Position numbers and translations under genes: made by a program. A stretch of DNA of 7,105 bases from contig CAZIPZ010000200.1 in NCBI GenBank assembly GCA_964541075.1, positions 1 through 7,105 on the forward strand, given 5' to 3'. Source of the DNA: CAZIPZ01 sp964541075 (lineage in GTDB: Bacteria; Acidobacteriota; Terriglobia; 20CM-2-55-15). The notes beneath the pieces were generated by a model. That model saw only the letters and a program-made list of their open reading frames with translations. It was not told where the DNA came from and searched no databases. Position 1 is the stretch's first letter, and each line of letters begins with the position of its first letter. Below, piece after piece: positions 1-6,112 of the stretch.

Positions 1-1736
1 GTGTTTCAGCGCCGCGAGTGGACATGGCGGACATGGCGACCGGCCGCTTCGAGTTCGTCCATAACGTGCACGTACCGGGTATGCTGCATGGCCGCGTGGT
101 TCGCCCACCTGTAGTGGGCGCGACCGTCGGCGGTGTTGACGAACAATCGATCAGCGGAATGCCGGGAGTTGTCAAGATCGTTGTAAAGAAAAACATGGTC
201 GGTGTTGTTGCGGAGAAGCCATGGCAGGCAGTTCAGGCCGCTGAAAAGCTCAGGGTCGGTTGGTCCGGTGCGGCCAATCTCCCGGGTCAGAACGATTTCT
301 ATAACTGGCTGCGAAGCCATCCCGTCAGACGTGACACATTGATTGTCAACTCCAAGGACGTGGACGCCAAGCTGGCAGCCGCCGCATCGCGAATGAAGTC
401 GACGTATTTCTATCCCTATCAGATGCACGGATCCATCGGCAGTTCCTGTGCAGTGGCCGACGTGAGCGGCGGAAACGCGACCATCTGGTCATCGACTCAA
501 GCCGTCTATCCGCTGAAAACCAGCACATCATTGGTCCTTGGTCTTTCGCCACAGAACGTGCATGTTATCTACGTACGCGGTTCGGGATGCTACGGTATCA
601 ACGGTTCGGATGCTGTGGCGTTTGACGCCGTCATCATGTCGCAGGCGGTTGGCAAGCCGGTTCGTGTGCAGTATTCACGCAAGGACGAAATGGCATGGGG
701 CGAAAACTACGGCGTCCCATTTGTTGTGGATCAGCAGGTTGGTCTGGACGACAACGGAAACATCATTTCCTGGGATTGCGAAACGTGGTCCGCGACTCGC
801 GGCAATAGGCCGGGGGCCAATGCTCCAGGGAACGTCGCCGCAGGAATGCTGGCGGGGTTTGAGCCGGTTGTTGTTGAGCCACGCGCGGGATCGCCCGAGC
901 CCAGCGTCTGGAATAACGGCAACAATGCCGTGCCTAGTTACTTTGCGGGCTAGGTTGCAGGCAAGGCTAATGGAACCGGCGTTGTCACCAGCGAACGCGT
1001 GTTGACGCACGTGATTCCTTCGCCATTTTTCACAGGACCTCTGCGCTCTCCGGGACGCCTGCAGAATTCGTTTGCGCACGAGTCGTTTATTGACGAGGTC
1101 GCAGCGCGAGTCAAGGTGGATCCCGTACAGTACCGACTGCGTCACATTCGTGACGAACGTATGAAGGTAGTCATCACGGCCGCAGCAAAGCAAGCCAAAT
1201 GGGACACACGTCCCTCGCCGAAAGCCTCCATTCCGCGTAGCGGCGTCGTCAGCGGAAGAGGCATGGCGTGCGTGCTGTACGAAGGCGACAACGGATACGT
1301 AGCCGTTGTCGCTGAGGTTGATGTCAACCAGGGGACGGGCGCGATCAACGTGAGGCGACTGGTCGTCGCCACTGACGTCGGGCCTATCTCCAATCCCGAT
1401 GGCTTAAAGAACCAGATCGAAGGCGGCGCGCTTCAGGGACTGAGCCGAACGCTGTCAGAGGAGGTGACATGGGATGAGCGGAACATCACGTCATTTGACT
1501 GGGTCGGTTACAAGAGCCTCGACCTTGAATGGGTTGCGCCCGTAATTGAAAGTGTCCTGATCAACCGTTCTGATGGAGAAGCGATGGGCGCCGGAGAAAC
1601 CGCAATCACCATCGTCGCGGCCGCTGTCGGCAACGCGATCTACGATGCCACGGGCGCGAGAATTCGCCAAGCTCCATTCACGCCGGAACGCGTCAAGGCA
1701 GTCTTGTCTGCGGCATGGTCGGCCAACCGCGCATAG
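1..1736 (+). pseudogene. Molybdopterin-binding subunit, IorB/xanthine dehydrogenase family; 5'-partial, interrupted by in-frame TAG
   Basis: The open frame enters from the left edge (frame of base 3), so the N-terminus lies outside. It reads to TAG at 951-953, then continues in the same frame to TAG at 1734-1736. Counting from base 3 there are about 577 codons; the family is usually 700-750 residues. Seen: the RVDMADMATGRFEFVHNV entry into the aldehyde oxidase/xanthine dehydrogenase domain; RGSGCYGING at about residues 192-201, the IorB-type version of the glycine-rich molybdopterin loop; LRSPGRLQNSFAHESFIDE at 347-365; and MGAGE near 528-532, whose Glu (codon 1596-1598) aligns with the catalytic Glu of the family. 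Members hydroxylate N-heterocycles or aldehydes using Mo-pterin and pair with a small 2Fe-2S subunit, not seen here. The TAG at residue 317 separates essential halves, and no ribosome-binding site precedes the next start (GTG 999). It is therefore probably a young pseudogene; a base error is the alternative. Confidence 0.85.
951..953 (+). other. In-frame amber codon interrupting the molybdenum hydroxylase
   Basis: The codon series ttt gcg ggc TAG gtt gca ggc is followed by the same reading frame with clear family homology on both sides, and no frame change occurs. A single substitution from a sense codon such as TAC, TAT, CAG, GAG or TGG explains it. No stem-loop typical of a recoding site is obvious just downstream, so read-through is not favoured. 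Confidence 0.85.
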
Positions 1737-1773
1737 CCCTCGGGCTTCAATCTTCGAGGCTCCGGCGGTTGAT

Positions 1774-2046
1774 CTATCGCGGCGGCTTATCTTCCTGGCG
1801 GGGACGATAGGGCTTAAGGTCTTCAGCCTGTCTGGTGAGTTCCAGAAGTTCAGCTTCTATCGACTTCACTGCTGCAGGATCGTTCCTCATTTCCTCGAGC
1901 CTGATAATCAGCGCAGATCTCTTCCTGATTAAGTCAATCCGGTGGCTTTGCACCTTCCCGACGGCTTCCACGTTTCCTCTCTTCTGTTCTATTCGTTCCT
2001 TCAAATACGTATCAAAAAAATGTAAAGAGTCAAAACTCAGCGTCAT
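1774..2046 (-). CDS. Small charged, probably coiled-coil protein of unknown function (90 aa)
   Basis: I do not recognise a family. The protein begins MTLSFDSLHFFDTYLKERI and is strongly charged (many Lys, Arg, Glu). A helical central part (about residues 35-75, including RLEEMRNDPAAVKSIEAELLEL) has hydrophobic spacing compatible with a short coiled coil. The tail is rich in Pro and Arg (PYRPRQEDKPPR). There is no signal peptide or membrane segment, so it should be cytoplasmic. The start is supported by GGAGGT nine bases upstream of the ATG; two other ATGs close to that site are out of frame or run at once into TGA. It converges on the molybdenum hydroxylase, with 37 bp between the two stop codons, so it is not part of that operon. 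It could be a small regulator or structural protein, but nothing in the sequence decides this. Confidence 0.6.
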   Translation of the reverse strand: MTLSFDSLHFFDTYLKERIEQKRGNVEAVGKVQSHRIDLIRKRSALIIRLEEMRNDPAAVKSIEAELLELTRQAEDLKPYRPRQEDKPPR

Positions 2047-2055
2047 TCATGCCAT

Positions 2056-2061
2056 ACCTCC
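2056..2061 (-). promoter_or_regulatory. Shine-Dalgarno GGAGGT of the small 90-aa gene
   Basis: On the minus strand the sequence reads GGAGGTATGGCATGAATG. The GGAGGT lies nine bases before the ATG at 2046. The ATG directly abutting the SD reads ATG GCA TGA and cannot be the gene start. The motif therefore fixes the start. Confidence 0.6.
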
Positions 2062-2775
2062 AATTGCATAATTATTTCCAAAGTCCAACAGGCTCTGAAA
2101 TCAACGAGATGGGTTTACCACAACAAGAATCTTGTTAGGAAATGCAACCAGGTAGGTTGATACAAGACCGCGATTTACGTGCCACCAAGGGGGGAATGTA
2201 GAGCCTAGAGTGACGCCAAGCGGATACCCTGGAGACTATGAATATTTTCCACGGATGGCGACTACGCACTCAATCTCTGTACCCCCGACAGAACGAATTC
2301 ATGACCTGCGTCAGCGCTGCGTTCAGGCAGAGTAAGCGCGTGAGCAGAAAAGGTTGTTTTTCCTTCATACCCATAAGAGGCCGCGATGCGCCCAAAGAAG
2401 TCGGTTGTTGCGATCCGTGGGGAGTCCGGACGAGCAACGATGCCTCGCCCGCCCTGCGTGTTGATGTCACACTCATAGTTGAAACTCATTACCAACGTGC
2501 ATGCATCCGTTCATCCGTTTAAACAGATCGATCCCTTGTTCGGCATAGCCCGATGTTTTCGTGACCTGCGGGCGCGCACTCGTTGAGACGCGGCCGGGCT
2601 GGGGACTTCTTTGGGGGTGGAGTCCAACGCTAACCTGGTTCGCATGGTGGAATTTGCCCTGAAGAGAAGAAGTTATTGCATCCGAACCTGATGCGTTTGT
2701 GGGATAGCGGGTGTGTCTCCATCACCGAACTCGGACCACTCGTCCGCTGATGAATACACGAGTAAACGACAGACT
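2062..2775. other. Stretch of about 710 bp without a supportable gene
   Basis: Open frames here are short and overlap each other on both strands. The best is a minus-strand frame at 2262-2495 (77 codons). It has G/C-rich third positions and reads ...NTQGGRGIVARPDSP..., but it has no ribosome-binding site and I recognise no family. A plus-strand frame at 2238-2522 begins three bases after a GGAG but also resembles nothing. No RNA gene, strong terminator or long repeat was seen. It may contain the remains of a decayed gene. Confidence 0.4.
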
Positions 2776-3609
2776 TCAGGTGGAGGAGGAATTAAAAGAA
2801 ATCCGAATTCGCCTGTGGCCAAACAGGAAAATGACAATGACGCCTCCCGATACCAAGAATATGGAGGGCGGCTCCGGCACAGCATTCGACATCTGTACGT
2901 TGATGTTGTAGTGGAACGCTGGATCGTCGCCATTCGGAACCAGCAGGTTGTATCGAACCATGAAGCTGTACTGGTGGCCGGATAGAAAGCGGAACGTCGC
3001 GGGGCCATCGCCCGACATCATAAAGGCGAGCGGAGTGGAGTCTTGCATCAACACCAGTGACGCGAACTCACCAGGCGCCGCCGTTGGTAGGCCCGAAATC
3101 GTCATCACGCCGACGAACGCATCAGGGATCGTGCCGCCAAACCCGGGGTCGAGATAAAAGAACGCCTGCGCGGAAGCATTCACGCTTGCAAAAAGATTGT
3201 CGGGAGGATTCTGCGCGGTAAAGGCGCTGGCAAAACCTGAGAAATTAAAGTTGAGCGAATCGCTGCCTAATGCGGCGCCCGGGAACGGCAAGCCGAACTC
3301 AAATGTGGTGTGCCCCGTAATGCTCGCCTCGTCCTTCGCGTCTCCGACAGGAGGAGTGTAGGAAGCGGATGACGAAACGCCGTCGACAACCAGAAAACCC
3401 GTCGGATCGACTACCTTGATGTCCGCGTCGTTGTTGCTGAGCGTGAGAGGTCCATAGAATCCCGAACCGTCGTCGATCCCATAACCCGCCGTCACATTCA
3501 TCGTAAGGAGAATTCCGTTAGGCGAGTTCAACTTGATAATGGAATCTGCATATAGGGATCCGGCGTTTAGCGCTAAAACCGCAGCCAATACCAATAGGCA
3601 ATTTCGCAT
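2776..3609 (-). CDS. PEP-CTERM sorting domain protein (secreted, beta-rich, 277 aa)
   Basis: The N-terminus is a classic signal peptide: MRNC, a hydrophobic LLVLAAVLALNAG core, and probable cleavage after SLYA. The mature part is Gly/Ser/Asp/Asn-rich with alternating hydrophobic stretches, as expected of an extracellular beta protein; I recognise no catalytic domain. The C-terminus carries the tripartite PEP-CTERM signal: VPEP at 244-247, a hydrophobic membrane segment to about 263, then a basic RRIR at 266-269. An eight-residue tail after the basic cluster is longer than usual. In this family the signal directs the protein to an exosortase, which removes the anchor during export to the cell surface or exopolysaccharide matrix. 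GGGAGGA about six bases before the ATG supports the start. The IS left end lies 73 bp upstream of the start codon. Substrate and partner are unknown, and no exosortase gene is in the window. Confidence 0.88.
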   Translation of the reverse strand: MRNCLLVLAAVLALNAGSLYADSIIKLNSPNGILLTMNVTAGYGIDDGSGFYGPLTLSNNDADIKVVDPTGFLVVDGVSSSASYTPPVGDAKDEASITGHTTFEFGLPFPGAALGSDSLNFNFSGFASAFTAQNPPDNLFASVNASAQAFFYLDPGFGGTIPDAFVGVMTISGLPTAAPGEFASLVLMQDSTPLAFMMSGDGPATFRFLSGHQYSFMVRYNLLVPNGDDPAFHYNINVQMSNAVPEPPSIFLVSGGVIVIFLFGHRRIRISFNSSST

Positions 3610-3615
3610 TGGATT

Positions 3616-3622
3616 CCTCCCG
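3616..3622 (-). promoter_or_regulatory. Shine-Dalgarno GGGAGGA of the 277-aa PEP-CTERM gene
   Basis: The minus strand reads GGGAGGAATCCAATG. A near-perfect ribosome-binding site sits about six bases from the ATG that begins a good signal peptide, so both lines of evidence agree on the start. Confidence 0.7.
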
Positions 3623-3637
3623 GATTTCGTCGCCTCT

Positions 3638-3666
3638 CATTTTTTTCACATTTGGCATTTTGTCAA
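3638..3666 (-). promoter_or_regulatory. Possible promoter of the 277-aa PEP-CTERM gene
   Basis: A perfect TTGACA lies at 3666-3661 on the minus strand, 52 bases before the start codon. At the ideal 17-base spacing the -10 position reads AAAATG, a poor match to TATAAT. The last base of this -35 box is the first base of the target duplication, so the IS insertion replaced whatever lay just upstream but left this element intact. Confidence 0.25.
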
Positions 3667-3681
3667 TGACAACGACATGGG
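3666..3681 (+). repeat. Target-site duplication, left copy (16 bp)
   Basis: ATGACAACGACATGGG is identical to 5140-5155. The two copies lie immediately outside the inverted ends of the insertion sequence, and matching stops at the flanking bases on both sides. Long target duplications are characteristic of IS1202-type elements. Confidence 0.85.
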
Positions 3682-3687
3682 TGTCGT

Positions 3688-3709
3688 TAGCACACGAGTT
3701 GGCCGCTTT
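3688..3709 (+). repeat. IS left-end inverted repeat (22 bp core)
   Basis: Begins TAGCACACGAG and ends TGGCCGCTTT. It is the exact reverse complement of 5087-5108 and an imperfect reverse complement of the outer right end at 5111-5136. It is the probable transposase binding site. Confidence 0.8.
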
Positions 3710-3728
3710 TGAACCTCGAGCGGTTGAA

Positions 3729-3755
3729 GCTGCATGCCGGAGGACGGCATGCAGC
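3729..3755 (+). promoter_or_regulatory. Perfect 11-bp hairpin upstream of the transposase start
   Basis: GCTGCATGCCG pairs with CGGCATGCAGC around a five-base loop GAGGA. It lies between the left end and the likely transposase GTG at 3778. In other IS families hairpins in this position limit translation from transcripts entering from outside. A similar role here is inference. The purine loop resembles a ribosome-binding site but no start codon follows at usable distance. Confidence 0.6.
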
Positions 3756-3777
3756 AGATACCACGGGCGGAGTGGGG

Positions 3778-4952
3778 GTGAACAATGAAGGTCAAGAAGT
3801 GATCCTGCGAGCCATGGCCAAGAAGATCACGTGGTGGCAAGCGGGCGAGATTTTGGGAATCAGCAACCGAAAGATGCGGCGTTGGAAGTGGAAATATGAA
3901 CACGACGGTTTTAAGGGGCTGCTGGACGGTCGTAAAGGCAGGCCGAACTGGAAGCGAGCGCCGGCAGGAGAAACCGAAAGGATTTTGTCTCTGTACCGTG
4001 ACACGTATTTCGATTTCAACGTGCGCCACTTTTACGAGAAGGCGAGCCGCGAGCACGGTGTTACGTTCAGCTACACCTGGGTGAAGAATTGCTGCAAGGA
4101 GCCGGTCTGGTGAAAAAGAGTCGAGATCGCAAGCCCCACCGAAAACGTCGTCCCCGCCGGCCTCTGCCGGGCATGTTGCTGCACATCCATGGCAGTCATC
4201 ATCAGTGGTTTCAGGATGACCGATGGTTGGATTTACGCGTGATTTTGGATGGCGCGACCAGTGAGATCTACTACGCCCAACTGGTAGAGGATGAGAATAC
4301 ACGCTCGGTGATGCCGGCCTTGGGGACGTCGTTCCTCGTTAGGGTTGTTTTGCGCTCTCTGCAGTGATCGTGCCCGGCATTTCTTCTACACCCCCAAAGC
4401 GCACCAGCATGTGGATCATCGTCAGCTGACTCAAGTTGGACGCGCGATGAAACGATGAAAGAGCTCGGCATTGAAATGATTTTAGCCTATTCCCCGCAAG
4501 CGCGTGGTGGAGGAGAGCTCAGCTTCAGCACCTGGCAGGGTCGGTTGCCTCAAGAACTGCGGCTGCGAGCCATCCCGACTCCGAAAGCGGCGAATGCCTT
4601 CTTACGGAATGAATACATCCAGCAATTCAATGTACGTTTCACAGTTGCGGCTAAGGAGCCGGGAACCGCTTTCGCTCCGATCGGCAGTCAGGATCTGGAT
4701 CTCATCTTCTCGATCCAACATGAACGCACCGTTAACAACGACAATACGGTTCGTTTGGCAAACATGGTGCTGCAGATTCAACCGACGATCTGGCGTTCGA
4801 CCTTAGCCGGTTGCCACGTCACGATTCAGGAGAGACTCGACGGCACGATCGCGATCAGTTACGGCCCACATCTGCTCGGGCGCTACACCGAACTGGGCCA
4901 GCCGATTCCTGAAAAACGGATGTCGAAACCGAAACGTTTCACCGGCCCATGA
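3778..4952 (+). pseudogene. IS1202-like (ISNCY family) transposase, inactivated
   Basis: The likely start is GTG 3778 (NNEGQEVILRAMAKK), five bases after GGAG. Read in pieces, the product has an N-terminal helix-turn-helix (KKITWWQAGEILGISNRKMR), the linker FNVRHFYEKAS, the DDE integrase core (PLPGMLLHIHGSHHQWFQDD; FCALCSDRARHFF; AYSPQARGGGELSFSTWQG) and a C-terminal domain ending SKPKRFTGP. The frame breaks three times: a one-base loss near 4087; a net shift near 4323-4347; and an 8-bp tandem duplication at 4446-4461 that restores the frame used before the second shift. The first catalytic Asp of the usual HIDGS motif is His here (codon CAT, 4188-4190). The second Asp (4366-4368) and the Glu (4515-4517) remain. 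The protein cannot be made as one chain and would lack a catalytic residue. Summed length (about 390 codons) is close to normal. Confidence 0.9.
4446..4461 (+). repeat. 8-bp tandem duplication inside the transposase
   Basis: GATGAAAC is followed directly by GATGAAAG. The family motif GRAMKELG needs only one copy (gcg atg aaa gag ctc ggc), so eight bases were added. This creates a TGA in the incoming frame and opens another. Polymerase slippage is the simplest cause. Confidence 0.7.
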
Positions 4953-4978
4953 GCAGGTGTGGGCCGGTTTCTTTCTCA
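4941..4978 (+). terminator. Terminator-like hairpin overlapping the transposase stop codon
   Basis: ACCGGCCCA (4941-4949) is the exact reverse complement of TGGGCCGGT (4960-4968), with a ten-base loop that contains the transposase stop codon TGA (4950-4952). A pyrimidine-rich TTCTTTCTC follows. The 9-bp G+C-rich stem with a T-rich tail resembles an intrinsic terminator for the transposase transcript. Confidence 0.55.
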
Positions 4979-5002
4979 ACGTGGGCCGGTTTCTTTCTCA
5001 AC
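4959..5002 (+). repeat. Perfect tandem repeat, two units of 22 bp
   Basis: The unit begins GTGGGCCGG and ends TTTCTCAAC. The copies at 4959-4980 and 4981-5002 are identical. Each unit carries the descending arm and T-rich tail of the terminator-like hairpin, so the ascending arm at 4941-4949 could pair with either copy (4960-4968 or 4982-4990). Confidence 0.9.
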
Positions 5003-5086
5003 AAGGTGACCTCCGCCGCGCGCTCTGCGCCACGATAATGCTGTGGCTTGATCGTCCTTGCTGCGGTGGCATTAACTTTAAAGAGC

Positions 5087-5136
5087 AAAGCGGCCAACTC
5101 GTGTGCTACAAAAAGCGGCCATCTTCATGTGCTAAT
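5087..5136 (+). repeat. IS right end: two tandem degenerate copies of the terminal repeat
   Basis: The inner copy (5087-5108) is the exact reverse complement of the left end core. The outer copy (5111-5136) keeps GCGGCCA and TGTGCTAA but differs in the middle and is one base longer there. The target duplication starts three bases after the outer copy, so the outer copy is the functional terminus. Confidence 0.75.
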
Positions 5137-5139
5137 AAC

Positions 5140-5155
5140 ATGACAACGACATGGG
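5140..5155 (+). repeat. Target-site duplication, right copy (16 bp)
   Basis: ATGACAACGACATGGG, identical in all 16 positions to 3666-3681. It marks the right boundary of the IS. Joining the flanks at one copy restores the original uninterrupted site. Confidence 0.85.
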
Positions 5156-5425
5156 AACGGAATGGTGCGGAGTTTCGCGCAGTTCAGAGATTGCTTTCCC
5201 CTAGTGGAACGCACAGCACGGGCGAACTCGATGGCCCATCAGAACGTACTGCGCCCTTTGTGGGGGTGTTCGATAGGGTTGGCGCGTGGGATTCCTTTCA
5301 ACTAAGGTTCGGGAGCGCTAGTGGAAGGTTTGCGAATGAAAATATGAAATGGGCTGATTAAACCGCAAGCTATTCGTGTGACTATTCTTCAAGCAATCGT
5401 CATGTTTCCTACTCGAAGGAATCTC
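5156..5425. other. Intergenic segment between the IS and the second PEP-CTERM gene
   Basis: I see no gene, RNA or clear terminator. A plus-strand open frame that ends at 5361 starts inside the 22-bp tandem repeat of the IS and crosses its right end. It has no family resemblance and is almost certainly spurious. Before the IS arrived this segment continued directly into the upstream region of the 277-aa PEP-CTERM gene. Confidence 0.4.
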
Positions 5426-6085
5426 TTACTGTTCTTTCTTTTTTCTGCGAATAAATACCCAAAGTCCAGCAAGTCCTGTTCCGAGGAGGAGGTTCGTATC
5501 CGCTTCGGGCACGTCGTGGCTGTTCTCGGTGTTGATCATCAGATTGTCGATTCCAAAATGTTCAGTCTTACCGAGGAATTCCAGACGGGTTACGCCTTCC
5601 AGAAATTCGTAAATACCGCTAGCCACTCTTTGGTCTTCGACATTAGCGGATTGTCTGTCGAACGACAGGATCGTCTCGCCATCTGCTTTAAACGTAAACG
5701 CAGGAACAGAACATTTCTTTGATCTCTTGCAGTCCGTATCCGAAAAAACGATGTAGTCAAAGCTCACTTCATAGATAGGCATCGTAAACGCCATCTCGAG
5801 GGTCGAAGCCGAGTTGATTATGTACACTTCCCCAAAGTTCGAACCCTTGGAATCCAGTTTCCAGTCCGCCTTCGCACCTTTGACCGTAACGCCGTTTTTA
5901 ACGTTGAGGTGATCCGTCAAAGCATCACGCATATGGTTCTGGATGTTGCCTTTTCCGCCACCACCTCTCAGATCGTTGAAATCGAACACAATCGAATTCG
6001 CCCTCAAAGTAGACAATCCACCACCGAGCAACAGAATGCCAATCAATACGCTCGCGATCTCCCTAACGCCAATTCCTGATTTCAA
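5426..6085 (-). CDS. PEP-CTERM sorting domain protein (secreted, about 219 aa)
   Basis: The preferred start is TTG 6085 (KSGIGVREIAS...), preceded by AAGGGGG at a good distance; it gives a short basic n-region. An upstream in-frame GTG at 6112 adds nine residues but lacks a ribosome-binding site. The hydrophobic core VLIGILLLGGG and a probable cut after LRA form the signal peptide. The mature part includes SFDYIVFSDTD and PAFTFKADGE, flanking two cysteines (C128 and C134, numbered from the GTG) that could form a disulphide. The C-terminus is VPEA, then a hydrophobic LLLGTGLAGLWVF helix, then RRKKKEQ, the tripartite exosortase signal in its VPEA variant. It is expected to be exported and anchored or released at the surface by an exosortase encoded elsewhere. 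The precise function is unknown. It lies on the same strand as the 277-aa PEP-CTERM gene, which is the next gene downstream across the IS. Confidence 0.87.
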   Translation of the reverse strand: MKSGIGVREIASVLIGILLLGGGLSTLRANSIVFDFNDLRGGGGKGNIQNHMRDALTDHLNVKNGVTVKGAKADWKLDSKGSNFGEVYIINSASTLEMAFTMPIYEVSFDYIVFSDTDCKRSKKCSVPAFTFKADGETILSFDRQSANVEDQRVASGIYEFLEGVTRLEFLGKTEHFGIDNLMINTENSHDVPEADTNLLLGTGLAGLWVFIRRKKKEQ

Positions 6086-6091
6086 GTTGGG

Positions 6092-6099
6092 CCCCCTTT
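6092..6099 (-). promoter_or_regulatory. Ribosome-binding site deciding the TTG start of the second PEP-CTERM gene
   Basis: The minus strand reads AAAGGGGGCCCAACTTG. The purine run sits six to seven bases before the TTG at 6085, whereas the bases before the alternative GTG at 6112 contain no comparable motif. Confidence 0.45.
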
Positions 6100-6112
6100 G
6101 CCGACTGAACAC

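Larger units (their letters stand above)
3682..5139 (+). mobile_element. IS1202-like (ISNCY) insertion sequence, about 1458 bp, defective
   Basis: The element is defined by three agreeing signals: a perfect 16-bp direct repeat outside it, related inverted termini, and a transposase remnant filling most of it on the plus strand. The left end contains TTAGCACACGAGT followed by TGGCCGCTTTTG. Read inward from the right, the end contains TTAGCACATGAAGA followed by TGGCCGCTTTTTG. A second, internal right-end copy at 5087-5108 is a perfect 22-bp inverted match to 3688-3709. Length, transposase family and long target duplication all fit the IS1202 group, formerly filed as ISNCY. The extreme outer bases could be off by one (3682 or 3683). 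A hairpin precedes the transposase and a terminator-like hairpin overlaps its end. The copy cannot encode an active transposase, but its ends look usable in trans. Confidence 0.88.

Noticed and set aside
999..1736. Separate gene starting at GTG 999
   Set aside because: It is in the same frame as the upstream part, lacks a ribosome-binding site and starts in the middle of a conserved domain. It is the second half of the interrupted gene.
1735..1746. AGCC-CTCG-GGCT inverted repeat just after the molybdenum hydroxylase stop as a terminator
   Set aside because: The stem has only four pairs and no T run follows.
3646..4302. 218-codon minus-strand open frame across the IS
   Set aside because: It lies antisense to the clear transposase remnant, crosses the IS left end and shows no family features.
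4323..4461. Programmed frameshifting to make the transposase
   Set aside because: There are three separate breaks, one an 8-bp duplication, plus a lost catalytic residue; no slippery heptamer is placed at any break. Decay explains this better.
4959..5136. CRISPR-like repeat array
   Set aside because: Only two adjacent 22-bp units without spacers, followed by two IS end repeats; no cas genes are present.
4957..5361. 134-codon plus-strand frame after the transposase
   Set aside because: It begins in the 22-bp tandem repeat, reads through the IS end and target duplication, and resembles no protein.
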